Below the pieces are notes generated by a model. That model worked only from the letters and a program-made list of their open reading frames with translations. It ran no database searches and was not told the origin of the DNA. From the NCBI RefSeq assembly GCF_000018865.1, contig NC_010175.1:3224001-3288000 (forward strand): 64,000 bases of DNA. Reading direction: 5' to 3'. Each line of letters begins with the position of its first letter. The first letter of the stretch is position 1. The position numbers were made by a program, and so were the translations under genes. This document shows positions 36,736 to 46,243 of this stretch, one piece after another. This DNA is from Chloroflexus aurantiacus J-10-fl (GTDB lineage Bacteria; Chloroflexota; Chloroflexia; Chloroflexales; Chloroflexaceae).

Positions 36736-36778
36736 ACCTGATAGGTGGTCTGCTTGTAATTCAACAGGAGCGTCATTC

Positions 36779-37474
36779 ATGGTTACATCCCATCTACCGC
36801 TCTTTTTCGTACAAGGAACCATGCGGCTTGCCGAACCTGAAGCCACCTGCCTGCTCGCTCTGGCCGATCTGGCTGAACACGACGAACCGGTCTTTGCTGA
36901 CCAGTTGGTGCGTTGTTTACATATTGAGCCTGAGCAGCTATTGCAGACATTGCAGCATCTGTTCACGCGCCAGTTGGTTACGGCTGTAGAGCGAGGTGGA
37001 CTGGCTTTAACCGCAAATGGTTATTTGCTGGCCCGGCACCTGATCGTCCGCCATCGCTTGTTGGAGCGGTTTTTGTTGGATGTGGTTGGCGTGCCGTGGA
37101 TATTTGTTCATCGCGAGGCTGCCCGGTTAGCGCCAGTTGTTTCGCCCCTGTTTCTTGAACGTGTGGTTGAATTAACCCGCCATGCGACGGTGTGTCCGCA
37201 TGGTAATCCGATCCCTGGGCGCAGTGATCTGGCAACGACGGAGGTATGCTTACCGAATGCACCGATGGGGCAGCGTTGTCGTCTCACTCGTATTGCCGAG
37301 TGGGTTGGCTATGAAACACATCTGTTACAGCGATTGTGGAGTCATGAGCTTCTGCCAGGACGTAGCTTTGTGCGTGTGCCCGATCCCTTCCAGCGCTACG
37401 TGATTGTCGTGGATCAGCGAGTGCTGGTGTTAGGGCCGCGGATTGCCAGTGCGTTATTCGTCGTTGTTGAATAG
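36779..37474 (+). CDS. DtxR-family metal-dependent transcriptional regulator
   Basis: The 231-residue protein has an N-terminal winged helix (about residues 15-75), a dimerisation domain with RHRLLERFLLDVVGVPW and ATVCPHGNPIPGRSD, and a C-terminal FeoA/SH3-like domain. The CPHGNPIP motif is diagnostic. In the metal-binding stretch the usual VHEEAExLEH reads VHREAARLAP, so some ligands differ from DtxR/MntR and metal sensing may be altered. A CAGGAG eight bases before the ATG supports the start. It probably represses the heme operon when iron is plentiful. Confidence 0.85.
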   Translation: MVTSHLPLFFVQGTMRLAEPEATCLLALADLAEHDEPVFADQLVRCLHIEPEQLLQTLQHLFTRQLVTAVERGGLALTANGYLLARHLIVRHRLLERFLLDVVGVPWIFVHREAARLAPVVSPLFLERVVELTRHATVCPHGNPIPGRSDLATTEVCLPNAPMGQRCRLTRIAEWVGYETHLLQRLWSHELLPGRSFVRVPDPFQRYVIVVDQRVLVLGPRIASALFVVVE

Positions 37475-38352
37475 TTTTCACCGTCTCTTAGGAGAAAGTG
37501 AGATGTTTCAGATAAAGTTGATAATAGGAGTACCGGTGAGATTGAGGCTTACGCTTTATGAGACATAAGAATACTGCGAGATTTAGGTCATAAACAATTC
37601 AGTTATAAACGGTGCTGATTGATCTTTCTTTATTTCAGGCATTGAATACCTCTTAAATTATAGTGTGAAGAGTATGTAGTCATGTGGAAATCCTCGCCCT
37701 GTATGTGGTACGGGTGGGCCTGCAAGATGCTGTGGCGTTTCATTCCGTTAGTTTGGGACGCTACGCGATGATATACCTGTCTCTACACGCTATGTTCTTA
37801 ATTGCTTGTTGGTCATATCAAATCCTGACTGACACTGTGCATCAGTCAGGCTGGCATGCCTGTGCTGAATCACTACCGGGCATATCATCGGTGGGTCGTT
37901 GCAGATGCACTGACCGACTCACGTGCAGTTGCATTCAGGAGCAGCGCCAGGATAGTCATTGGATAGCAGATTCATGCGTTCACTGTTCTCAGCAGTGCTA
38001 TGCTCATACTCATGGTAGTAAGGCTGCCCTCGTAACCGCCAGGTGAACTATCCACCAGGACATCCCACACACCAACCCACCCTTATCCGATCACCTTGCT
38101 TCTCTTTTCATGTTTCCGCGCAACGTTTGCGCTCCTGAACCGGTTTATATACAGGACGCCATTTCGTTCAGGGGTGCATTATGTTGCAGTGCTCTCTTCC
38201 ATGCGCTCTCCGCTATTGCCTTTGTTCACCGATCAGTACCGAGCAGTACGCCCAACGTCGGTATCACCCGGCACGCCGAACAGATGGTGTGCTACAATAC
38301 CATCCCAACGCTGCTCCCATACCACATCCCACACCACCAGGGAGGTATCACG
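37475..38352. other. Gene-free stretch before the Uma2 gene
   Basis: No coding frame with a ribosome binding site is visible. A 9-bp hairpin (CCTGACTGA/TCAGTCAGG, 37824-37850) lies in the middle. A TACAAT near 38290 may be a -10 box for the Uma2 gene, without a convincing -35. The first part is A/T-rich compared with its surroundings. Confidence 0.4.
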
Positions 38353-39486
38353 ATGACCCAACTCAAATCACAGGTGTCGCGTACCCGCGCACGACAGGCG
38401 CCCCCAGCCGACGACCCGTTTCGCTACGGCTGGCGCTTTGTGCACCGTCCCACCCCCGACGACCCATCCCACCTCGAGCAGGTGCCACTCACCCTCGAGG
38501 ATGTTCTCCATCCCGAGGTGGGAGATTTCATCGTGCATAGCATCCGTCACGAAACCGACCAGCGCTATCTCACCGATGTGCTCCAGGCGCGGCTCGAACG
38601 CACCGGCGAAGCCATCGTGATGAGTGACATCCGCATCGCCTGGGACGTGCCCGGACTGCGGCCACACAGCCCGGACGTGATGGTGATTCCCGGCATCACC
38701 AAACGGGACAACTGGAGCACGTTTGACGTCGCCCAGGAGGGGCAGCGCCCGGCGTTGATCATCGAAATCACCTCACCGGAGACTCGCGAGAACGATCTGG
38801 TGCGCAAAGTCGAGCACTATGCACGGGCGGGGGTCGCGCAGTACGTGATCGTGGATTATCTGGAGCGGGAAGAGCCGCTCCGGCTGCGGTTGCTGGACTA
38901 CCGGCTGGTGGGGGAGCGCTACGTGCTGCACCCGGCGGACGAGCACGGACGGGTGTATCTGGAGAGTGCCCGGCTGTGGTTGGGGATCGCGGACAACCAC
39001 GTAGTGTGCTACAACGAGCGGGGCGAGGTGATGGGGAACTACACCGCGATGATGGAGCAGGCGGAAGCGGCGCAGGCCCAGGCCTGGCGTGAAGCTGAGG
39101 CCCGCGCCGCTGCTGAGGAACAGGCGCGGCGTGAAGCCGAAGCGCGGGCGGCGGCTGAAGAGCGGGCACGGCTCGCGGAAGAGCAGGCGCGGCGTGAAGC
39201 CGAGGCGCGCGCTGCCGCGGAAGAGCAGGCCCGGCGTGAGTCCGAAGCACGGGCGGCAGAAGCGGCTGCCCGCGCTGCTGCCGAAGAGCAGGCCCGGCGC
39301 GAAGCCGAGGCACGGGCTGCTGCCGAAGAGCAGGCGCGGCGCGAAGCCGAGGCGCGCGCTGCTGCCGAAGAGCAGGCGCGGCGTGAAGCCGAGGCACGGG
39401 CGGCAGAAGCGGCTGCGCGGGCTGAGGTCGAGGCCCGTTTACGCGAGCTTGAGGCAGAATTGCGTCGGCTGCGGGGGGAAGGGTAG
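38353..39486 (+). CDS. Uma2-family PD-(D/E)xK protein with a long charged coiled-coil tail
   Basis: Residues about 20-215 form the Uma2/DUF820 nuclease-like domain: [11 protein letters not shown] gives the catalytic Asp, [10 protein letters not shown] the Glu and [19 protein letters not shown] the Lys region. From residue 240 the protein is made of repeated [13 protein letters not shown] units, ending in a Leu-zipper-like [14 protein letters not shown]. The DNA of this tail is itself repetitive. Start ATG follows GGGAGGTATCACG. Uma2 proteins are numerous in cyanobacteria and Chloroflexota and their targets are unknown. The tail should make a rod or oligomer. Confidence 0.87.
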   Translation: MTQLKSQVSRTRARQAPPADDPFRYGWRFVHRPTPDDPSHLEQVPLTLEDVLHPEVGDFIVHSIRHETDQRYLTDVLQARLERTGEAIVMSDIRIAWDVPGLRPHSPDVMVIPGITKRDNWSTFDVAQEGQRPALIIEITSPETRENDLVRKVEHYARAGVAQYVIVDYLEREEPLRLRLLDYRLVGERYVLHPADEHGRVYLESARLWLGIADNHVVCYNERGEVMGNYTAMMEQAEAAQAQAWREAEARAAAEEQARREAEARAAAEERARLAEEQARREAEARAAAEEQARRESEARAAEAAARAAAEEQARREAEARAAAEEQARREAEARAAAEEQARREAEARAAEAAARAEVEARLRELEAELRRLRGEG

Positions 39487-39852
39487 AACTATGTGCATCA
39501 GTGACCCGATACATCGTCGGAGGGTTGTGCGAGGGCGGTGGTATACACGGAGCAATTAACTGACGATCTCGCCGCAGTGACTGTGCTACGGGAACCTGCT
39601 ACCTGGTTATGACGAGCACGTACAAGCGTTGTGTGTTATCGACAGCTACGAAAGTTCGTTTTCTTCCATCCAGAACGGATCACAGAGGGTATGGCAGTCT
39701 AGCTGCTGTAAGTCAGGTAAGGAACACGTGGATCACTGAGTGCGAAGATAACCCGGCAGCGTATCTCTGGGTGGATTCATCAGATTGTCTTCCTATTACT
39801 GCTGTCTTGCCTGTGGCACAAACAAAATAGCTCAAAAGAAACGATCTGGATT
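39487..39852. other. Gene-free stretch between convergent genes
   Basis: The 366 bases between the Uma2 gene and the convergent histidine kinase gene hold no supported frame and no clear terminator hairpin that I can see. Confidence 0.35.
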
Positions 39853-40992
39853 CTACTCGTGTTGTCCGTAGAGGGGGAGCGTGAAGTAAAAGGTTGCACC
39901 GCACCCCGGCCCGGCACTGGTAGCCCAAATCTGTCCACCATGCATTTCAACCAACCCCTTACAAATGGTGAGGCCAATGCCTGCGCCACCGGTCGCACGA
40001 GTACGCGACTTGTCAACCCGATAAAAGCGCTCGAACAGATGAGGCAGGTGTTCGGCGGCAATGCCAATTCCGCTGTCCTGCACCCAAAAGCGGATAGCCT
40101 CGCTTGCATGCTCTGCCCCGATCACAACCCGTCCGCCCCCCGGTGTGTATTGCAACGCATTGCCTAAGAGATTGATCAGAACTTGCAGGATGCGATCACT
40201 ATCTGCCCATACCGGCGGCAGGTGCTGCTCGATGTTCACGTGTAGCTCAATGTTTTTGGCCGTAAACTGAGGGGTTAGTCGCGTTACCGCAGCCTCAATG
40301 AGATGAGCCGGGTCTACCGGAGTTGGTGCGAGCGTGATCTGGCGCGACTCAACCCGCGATAGCTGCTGGAGATCATCGGTTAATCGGCGTAGACGGTTGA
40401 CTTCGTCGAGAACGAGTGCCCAGGTCGCCTCATCAGTTTCAACAACGCCATCCAGTATTCCCTCAACATAGCCGGCAATGGTCGCCAGAGGGGTGCGTAG
40501 TTCGTGCGCGACATCACCGATCAGGGCGACACGACGCTGTTCGGCACGTTCAAGGGCCTCAGCCATCATGTTAAACTGGGCAGCCAGGCGTGTCAGTTCG
40601 CGATCTCCGATCAGCGGTGCCCGTTCAGCGTAGTGACCGGCAGCTATGCGACGTGTAACCTGCAACAGATGATCAATGGGCTGTACGATCTGTCGTGAAG
40701 CTACCAGACTCACAATGATCGCGACGGTGACGGCTGCGCCGCTGCTGATGGTCAATGCCTGTATCATAGCCAGCGTAAAAATCGCATTGGTTGCACGTTC
40801 CATCTCGACCATACTTGCGTCAGCCGTCTCAGTCCAGTGCGGCCCCAGCCAGGCGATCATCAACTGATCGTGTAAGCCGGGGGCAAAGATGATTGTGATC
40901 GTCAAGAGAGTTAGCGCACCGGCAGCAATGGTCAGCAGATGGGACAATAACAGACGGTAGCGTAATCCACCACGCTTCAGCCAACCGTTCAC
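39853..40992 (-). CDS. Sensor histidine kinase
   Basis: The 379-residue kinase has two membrane helices (about residues 12-33 and 75-95), a short extracellular loop, a HAMP domain, HisKA with the phospho-His in GDVAHELRTPLATI, and a HATPase with NALQYTPGGG (N box) and GIGIAAEHLPHLFERFYR. The start is a GTG overlapping the stop of the response regulator gene (GTGA). It forms a two-component system with that regulator. The signal is unknown. The nearby copper-associated DUF305 lipoprotein gene, on the same strand upstream, hints at metal or envelope stress. Confidence 0.93.
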   Translation of the reverse strand: MNGWLKRGGLRYRLLLSHLLTIAAGALTLLTITIIFAPGLHDQLMIAWLGPHWTETADASMVEMERATNAIFTLAMIQALTISSGAAVTVAIIVSLVASRQIVQPIDHLLQVTRRIAAGHYAERAPLIGDRELTRLAAQFNMMAEALERAEQRRVALIGDVAHELRTPLATIAGYVEGILDGVVETDEATWALVLDEVNRLRRLTDDLQQLSRVESRQITLAPTPVDPAHLIEAAVTRLTPQFTAKNIELHVNIEQHLPPVWADSDRILQVLINLLGNALQYTPGGGRVVIGAEHASEAIRFWVQDSGIGIAAEHLPHLFERFYRVDKSRTRATGGAGIGLTICKGLVEMHGGQIWATSAGPGCGATFYFTLPLYGQHE

Positions 40993-41684
40993 GTTCGTTC
41001 TCCGAATCGATAACCAACACTCCGGACGGTAAAGATAAAGCGGGGGCGCGCCGGGTCATCGCCCAATTTTTTGCGTAAATTCGCAATATGTACTTCCAGA
41101 ACGTGTTCATCGCCGAAGTAATTGTTTCCCCAAACTTGATCAAGCAATTGGGCGCGTGAGAAGACTCGTCCGGGAGCGGCAGCCAGTATGGTTAACAGCC
41201 GATATTCTAACGGGGTCAGATTGATGGGTACTCCATCTAACCGCACAGTATGCGATTCACTATCGATAGTGAGTGGCCCAACCGTCATTGTCGAGGGTTC
41301 ATCGATATACCCCGATTGGCGGGGACGCCGAAACATGGCGCGCACGCGGGCCACTAATTCACGTGGTGAAAAGGGTTTCACCAGATAATCATCAGCCCCA
41401 ACCTCCAACCCTTTGACGCGATCAGGTTCCTCTACTTTTGCGGTCAGCATTAAGATGTATGCATCAGAAAATGTTCGTAACTGGCGACAGACCTCAAAAC
41501 CGTCGAGTGCCGGCAACATCAGATCGAGGATGATCAGATCGGGGCGGAGTGTCCTGGCCTGGGCAAGGGCACTCAAACCATCGCCGGCATGGGCGACGCG
41601 AAACCCAGCCTGAATAAGGTAGCGCTGAATGAGTTCGCGCAACCGATTCTCGTCATCAACAATGAGGATCAGGGGTGTGTGCAT
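40989..41684 (-). CDS. OmpR-family response regulator
   Basis: The 231-residue regulator has a receiver domain (LILIVDDENRLR with the acidic pair, phospho-Asp in DLIILDLMLPALDG, and the conserved Lys in DYLVKPF) and a winged-helix output domain (LTPLEYRLLTILAAAPGRVFSR, VEVHIANLRKKLGDDP). I place the start at ATG 41684; a TTG at 41690 is also in frame. Its 3' end overlaps the kinase gene. It acts on DNA in the cytoplasm; target sites are unknown. Confidence 0.93.
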   Translation of the reverse strand: MHTPLILIVDDENRLRELIQRYLIQAGFRVAHAGDGLSALAQARTLRPDLIILDLMLPALDGFEVCRQLRTFSDAYILMLTAKVEEPDRVKGLEVGADDYLVKPFSPRELVARVRAMFRRPRQSGYIDEPSTMTVGPLTIDSESHTVRLDGVPINLTPLEYRLLTILAAAPGRVFSRAQLLDQVWGNNYFGDEHVLEVHIANLRKKLGDDPARPRFIFTVRSVGYRFGERT

Positions 41685-42056
41685 GGTCAATCCGCGATAT
41701 GATGCAATGACCCAACGTTACGTTCTCTCGCTTTGCGCAGAGAGATTGGCTTACCAGCATCATAACAAATTGTTGCGCTGTGTGTGAACAACGAAGATGC
41801 TTTGCATCGAGAACCTACCGGTTCGCCCCACTTGTGCAAAGAGGATGCGGCTACATGCGGCCAGGACTGCGATTGACTGAACGAGAGGAGTACACTTGCC
41901 ATCGATCCAACAGGTGAGGCGCTGTGCTGTGGAGCAGAACTTGCAGAGGAAAGATAGTGAGAGCAGTGCCTTGCGCTGTTCAGTCACAGATGAAGCTGAT
42001 TTACCGCCCGACACTGCTCGCATGTGGTCTCTTTATCCGGTCACAGGAACATGTTG
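41685..42056. other. Gene-free stretch between the regulator and DUF305 genes
   Basis: I see no supported frame, strong promoter or terminator here. It probably holds the promoter of the minus-strand two-component operon. Confidence 0.35.
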
Positions 42057-42605
42057 CTATTTGCCGAACCACGTGCGCAGCCACTCGCGCATCTGAGCAA
42101 TTTCGGCCTCCTGAGCAGAAATAATCGCCTCGGCCAGCGCCTTGATCTCGGCATGTTCGGCCTTTTCCAGCGCATCACGAGCCATTGCAATCGCACCCTC
42201 GTGGTGAGGAATCATCGCTTCGATAAAACGCTGGTCAAACGGTGCATCACCCTCGGCAACTGTCATTGGCCCCATCTCCATCGCCATACCGGCGGTTGGT
42301 GGCAGATCGGGATACCATTCCTGTCGCCATGCTTTCATCTGGGCAATCTCGGCTTCCTGGGTCGCGATAATCGCCTCGGCCAGTTGCCGAATCTCGGCAC
42401 GCTGACTCTCTTGCAAGGCCTGGCGGGCCATTGTGACCGCGCCTTCGTGATGGACGATCATGCTATCAATGAACAGGGCATCATATGGCTCATTGCCATG
42501 GGCCATCGGCATTGTTGAGTGATCCATGCCACTCATTGGGGTTGCGGGTGTTGACTGGCTACACGCCGCCAGGATCACCAGCAAGAACACAAATAGTCGC
42601 TGCAT
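42057..42605 (-). CDS. DUF305 lipoprotein (two-repeat, copper-associated family)
   Basis: The 182-residue protein has a lipoprotein signal peptide (LFVFLLVILAACSQ, Cys about 15), a Met/His-rich stretch (MSGMDHSTMPMAHG) and two DUF305 repeats. Each repeat has the FI(D/E)xMI(V/P)HHEGA(V/I)xMA(R) core and a QEAEIAQM helix. The His and Met residues suggest binding of copper or silver, as for relatives found beside copper resistance genes. It is anchored outside the membrane. It is followed downstream by the response regulator-kinase pair. Confidence 0.9.
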   Translation of the reverse strand: MQRLFVFLLVILAACSQSTPATPMSGMDHSTMPMAHGNEPYDALFIDSMIVHHEGAVTMARQALQESQRAEIRQLAEAIIATQEAEIAQMKAWRQEWYPDLPPTAGMAMEMGPMTVAEGDAPFDQRFIEAMIPHHEGAIAMARDALEKAEHAEIKALAEAIISAQEAEIAQMREWLRTWFGK

Positions 42606-42959
42606 CTACCACCTCTGCATATACACGTCATTACCGACTTCAGCAGAGCCAGTATGCAGAATGAAGCTCAAGATTTGTTCAAGTGTGGTTTAATGATTGC
42701 TTAGAAGCGATTCTGGCTTGCCATGAGAACCGCTTCTGCAAACGTGCACCACTCCTGAATACCTGAGAACACGCCGAATCCTCACACTATCGCTGTTTGC
42801 AATGGGCATCAACGTAGTGCCTTGCGACGGTAGAGGCAGCGCTTGCCCATCAATGTGCCATCGTGATAGTGCGTTAGTCACCTGATCGAGAGTGATACGG
42901 TGAATAGGATGCAGCTCTCGCACCTTTTCATCCTCAATTTCAACTTTACATAACATGTT
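42606..42959. other. Intergenic stretch with a doubtful small frame
   Basis: Behind the kinase gene an 88-codon frame (42690-42956, minus strand, starting MLCKVEIEDEKVRELHPIH) opens 4 bases past the kinase stop. It has no recognisable domain, signal or ribosome binding site, so I do not call it a gene. On the minus strand TTGAAC and TTGAGC elements about 11 bases apart occur near 42665-42685, upstream of DUF305. Confidence 0.3.
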
Positions 42960-44411
42960 CTAAGTTCTACTGTGATTTGTCTGTGGTGGTGTGAGAGGCA
43001 GAATGATCGTCACTGTTGTCCCCTCGCCTTGCCGGCTCGAAATCGCAACCTCACCACCGTGAGCGTGGGCAACGCTCTGCACCAGCGTGAGTCCCAGGCC
43101 AGTACCACCGGTTCGGCGCGAACGGGAGCGGTCACCTCGATAAAATGGGGTAAAGACATGGGGCAGATCGGCCTCGGCAATTCCTTCGCCATTATCACTC
43201 ACCCAACAGCACAACCGTTGTTGATCAACCTTCCAGCCTAAGCGAATGGTACCGTTCGCCGCCGTATGTTGAATCGCATTATCAACCAGGTGAAAAAGCG
43301 CTTGTTTGACGCTGTCGCCATCGATCCAGGCCTGAATGGGTGGCCCGCTTTCGAGGATTACCCGTCGTTCGCCGGCTAAGAGCCGGGCCTGGGCGGTAAA
43401 TTCGACGAGAAAATCGGTCATTGTCACCGGTTGTATGTTCAATGAACGACCCGACTCGTAGCGGGCTTTGTCGAGTAACTGTTCACTGACATTGCACAGG
43501 CGGACAACGTCACGATGCATACTTTGGATCAGGCGGAAGGCCGTTTGCGGGTCATCCTGGGCACCGCGTAACAGCACCTCTAGCCCGCTGCGTAATGCGG
43601 TTAGCGGTGTGCGCATTTCGTGAGCAGCGTCGGCGATAAAGCGTCGTTGAGCCTGAAAATTTTGTTCCAGGCGCTCAACCATCTCGTCAAAAGCCTGCGT
43701 CAGCTTGCCAATCTCGTCGTGCGGCGAAATCACCGGTACGCGCTGGCGGAGATTGCCCTGGGCAATCTTCTGACAGGCAACGATTAAGTCGCTTAATGGC
43801 CGCAGCGTCGAGCTGGTTAACCAGTAGCCGATGAGGCTGCCTGCGAGGAGAACGATGACGATACTTGACACAATAATGATGCTTTGGCGTTGCAGAGTCG
43901 TCTCAATTGGGCTTAAGGGAGTGCTCATTTGCACCACGCCAAACACTTGGGGTGCTCCTGGTGCCGGTCGTAGTGGGATCAGCAGGCTCAGCATCCGCTG
44001 ATCGCCATCATCCTGAATAACGTTCACGTTATTGTGGCCGGCCAGTGCCATATTGACATACGAAGCTTCGACCGGTTGAGCCGGCGGCTCTTCTGGTAAT
44101 CGGCGACCACTGGCTAACAACGCCCCTGCCTGATCGAAGATCAGAGCGGTGGTATCGCGCGAGGTCAGATCACGGCTCAACTGTTCGGCAATTAACGGCA
44201 ACTGTGTAGCCGGGTCAGGGTGCTCAAACAGGTATTGTTCGATCACTGGTTTGGCTTGCGCTCGAATCCGCAGACCGGTGCTCTCAAAGAGAAACTGGCG
44301 CATATCGAGGTAGAAGCCGAAGCCAAGTAGACATAAAAGCAGGGCCAGCAGGCCGCTGTACAACAACGCCAGTCGTTGCCGCAACGATAATCTATGCCAC
44401 TGCTGTTTCAT
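42960..44411 (-). CDS. Sensor histidine kinase
   Basis: The 483-residue kinase starts MKQQWHRLSLRQRLALLYSG, with a first membrane helix at about residues 14-35, a 120-residue extracellular sensor, a second helix (IIIVSSIVIVLLAGSLIGYW), HAMP, HisKA (DAAHEMRTPLTALRS) and HATPase (DNAIQHTAANG, GEGIAEADLPHVFTPFYRG, GGTGLGLTLV). The frame is open to GTG 44474, but ATG 44411, overlapping the regulator gene by 20 bases, gives the normal start. It is the last gene of a three-gene operon with a secreted OB-fold-like protein and an OmpR-type regulator. Confidence 0.93.
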   Translation of the reverse strand: MKQQWHRLSLRQRLALLYSGLLALLLCLLGFGFYLDMRQFLFESTGLRIRAQAKPVIEQYLFEHPDPATQLPLIAEQLSRDLTSRDTTALIFDQAGALLASGRRLPEEPPAQPVEASYVNMALAGHNNVNVIQDDGDQRMLSLLIPLRPAPGAPQVFGVVQMSTPLSPIETTLQRQSIIIVSSIVIVLLAGSLIGYWLTSSTLRPLSDLIVACQKIAQGNLRQRVPVISPHDEIGKLTQAFDEMVERLEQNFQAQRRFIADAAHEMRTPLTALRSGLEVLLRGAQDDPQTAFRLIQSMHRDVVRLCNVSEQLLDKARYESGRSLNIQPVTMTDFLVEFTAQARLLAGERRVILESGPPIQAWIDGDSVKQALFHLVDNAIQHTAANGTIRLGWKVDQQRLCCWVSDNGEGIAEADLPHVFTPFYRGDRSRSRRTGGTGLGLTLVQSVAHAHGGEVAISSRQGEGTTVTIILPLTPPQTNHSRT

Positions 44412-45108
44412 CTTCAGGCCGTAAACAGTAGCCGACGCCATAGATGGTACGGATGAGTTTGCGCTCATGATCACCTATCTTTTCACGTAGATTGCTCATA
44501 TGTACTTCAACGATGTTTGAGTCGCCGACATACGTGAACCCCCATACCCGACTGAGCAGGGTCTCTCTGGTAAATACCCGACGGGGATGGCGCATGAATA
44601 GCTCAAGGAGTGCGAATTCGGTGGGGGTCAACTCTAATTGCCGGCCATTAAGCGTCACTTCCCGGGTTTCGGTGTCGAGGGTGAGACCGGCAATCCGCAG
44701 CACGGTTGATGGCCGACTGACACCAGCTCGCCGCAAGACAGCGTAGACGCGGGCTAATAATTCATCGAAGCTAAATGGCTTGACGATATAATCGTCGGCT
44801 CCTAATTGTAACCCCTGTACCCGCTCTTGCACCTCACCACGGGCCGTCAGCATGATGATGGGTAGCGTGCTGGAACGAGCGCGCAGGCGCCGACAAACAA
44901 CCATGCCGTCGATGTCGGGGAGCATCAGATCAAGGATGACCAGATCAACCTCTTGCTCTTCGCTCACTTGTAAACCGCTCCGCCCTTCGGTTGTCACAGT
45001 GACCCGCATACCTTCATACGTTAAGCCAACGCGGAGGGATTCGGCGATGGTTGGCTCATCTTCGATAACCAGAATGTGTAATTCGCGATCAGTTTCTGTT
45101 GATTTCAT
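44392..45108 (-). CDS. OmpR-family response regulator
   Basis: The 238-residue protein has a receiver domain (ILVIEDEPTIAESLRVGL, phospho-Asp in DLVILDLMLPDIDG, Lys in DYIVKPFSFDELL) and a winged-helix domain (LTPTEFALLELFMRHPRRVFTR, VEVHMSNLREKIGDH). Its 3' end overlaps the partner kinase. The promoter region of this operon carries four 5-bp elements at an exact 11-bp period, the layout that PhoB/OmpR-type dimers bind, which suggests autoregulation. Confidence 0.94.
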   Translation of the reverse strand: MKSTETDRELHILVIEDEPTIAESLRVGLTYEGMRVTVTTEGRSGLQVSEEQEVDLVILDLMLPDIDGMVVCRRLRARSSTLPIIMLTARGEVQERVQGLQLGADDYIVKPFSFDELLARVYAVLRRAGVSRPSTVLRIAGLTLDTETREVTLNGRQLELTPTEFALLELFMRHPRRVFTRETLLSRVWGFTYVGDSNIVEVHMSNLREKIGDHERKLIRTIYGVGYCLRPEDETAVA

Positions 45109-45219
45109 AAAACTACCCCTGACTCGTAGCAGCCGTTGCGGTTGAAATGGAATTCGGATGCGACCATCGTGGTCGCACCCAAACCTTCCGACAGCATCAC
45201 AATAAGCGTTGCCTTCTTG

Positions 45220-45822
45220 CTACGGAATGACGATTACCGTGCCGGTTGCAAGATTGGTAATGGTGTCGGGTTTGATATGTACATCACCGTATTTACCGGT
45301 TTTGCGCACACCAGCTACCTGTACCGCAGAACCAGGCGGGATCGTGTTCGTGATAGCTGCCGATAGGTGTGGTGGTGTGCGTACCTCATCGCCGGTAGTG
45401 AGCACAAAGCCATCAATTCGGCCACTGCGGCTATAGGTGTAGTTTACCACCTGGCCTTCCAGGTTGACGACCTCTTCGATGACTAAACGGGCGTTCGTGG
45501 TCAGGTTGGTAATAACCTGTGCCTTGACGTGGATTTCACCCCGGCGGCCAATACGCTGGCGGCCATCTACCTGTACCGACGAGCCGATGGTTATGGTCTG
45601 GGAAAGTTCCCATTCCCAATGCTTTGGTGTACGGACTTCGACACCGCTATCGAGATAGAAGCCATCTATTTCGCCCCGTGGCGCATAGTTGAACGACACG
45701 ACCGTTCCGGTGACAGTGATTGGAGTGTCGGGCTGGCCCGGTCGAGCATGCACTGCACCGGCAGGCCAGGTCAGTGCACCGAGCGTCGCAATGCCGAGTA
45801 ACATAGCGAGATAACGTATCAT
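45220..45822 (-). CDS. Secreted two-repeat beta-barrel (OB-fold-like) protein
   Basis: The 200-residue protein has a signal peptide (MIRYLAMLLGIATLGALTWPAGAVHA) and two homologous repeats of about 85 residues, each with (V/L)(T/E)GxVV(S/N)(F/Y)xY, GxIDGF, GxEVRTP and later GxVHI or GEIHV followed by ITNL. The repeats resemble small OB-fold modules. It is exported and first in an operon with a response regulator and kinase, so it may feed or be the output of that system. I know of no assigned function. Confidence 0.8.
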   Translation of the reverse strand: MIRYLAMLLGIATLGALTWPAGAVHARPGQPDTPITVTGTVVSFNYAPRGEIDGFYLDSGVEVRTPKHWEWELSQTITIGSSVQVDGRQRIGRRGEIHVKAQVITNLTTNARLVIEEVVNLEGQVVNYTYSRSGRIDGFVLTTGDEVRTPPHLSAAITNTIPPGSAVQVAGVRKTGKYGDVHIKPDTITNLATGTVIVIP

Positions 45823-45866
45823 CGTTGTATCCTTTCCTTGCCGTCCTCATTGCTGTCGGCAAAGGC

Positions 45867-45920
45867 AGTATACCGATCAAGCCTGAATAGAAACCGAAGA
45901 AAAACTGAAGAGATTCTGAA
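45867..45920 (-). promoter_or_regulatory. TATACT promoter with four direct repeats at an 11-bp period
   Basis: On the minus strand TTCAG, TTCAG, TTCGG and TTCAG occur at exactly 11-bp steps (plus-strand CTGAA/CCGAA at 45916, 45905, 45894 and 45883). They end just upstream of a TATACT -10 box (45867-45872) for the OB-fold protein gene at 45822. Spacing of one helical turn with the last repeat covering the -35 area is how PhoB/OmpR regulators bind. Confidence 0.65.
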
Positions 45921-46152
45921 GATGCGGGTAAGGCCAATCCATTCAATGTACAGCATGTGTTCAGCGTTATTGGTGCACGGTGCGGAGGATGTTGTGGGTA
46001 TTGACGAGCAGAATGCACCTCAAGCATTGCTGGATCGCTAGCCCAACAATTTCCAGGTCTGATCGCGGAGCGAGAAGCCATGCTTCAGTACGCTACACCT
46101 GTGCTATCCATCAGGTACGTGTATCTCCGCAGTTCAGGTTTTACCCTCTTCG

Positions 46153-46197
46153 TTTTTACGGTATCTGGTTTACAAAATCACTATATTAGAGTATACT
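46153..46197 (+). promoter_or_regulatory. Promoter closely matching that of the heme operon
   Basis: TTTACA (46169-46174), 17 bases, TATACT (46192-46197). It matches 33184-33227 in TTTTTACGGT, TGGTT(G/T)ACAAA and ATTAGAGTAT at the same spacing, although the second half of the palindrome is less perfect here. It precedes a 57-codon gene. The rest of 45921-46152 holds no gene. Confidence 0.65.
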
Positions 46198-46243
46198 TAC
46201 TAGCAGCTTGAGATAGTTCTTCATTCGGCAAGGAGCTACGAAG

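Noticed and set aside
38769-39514. 248-codon minus-strand frame under the Uma2 gene
   Set aside because: It is a shadow of the repetitive coiled-coil coding sequence, rich in Pro, Ala and Arg only because of the complementary repeat.
42690-42956. 88-codon frame just behind the histidine kinase gene
   Set aside because: There is no ribosome binding site, domain or signal; position alone is not enough.
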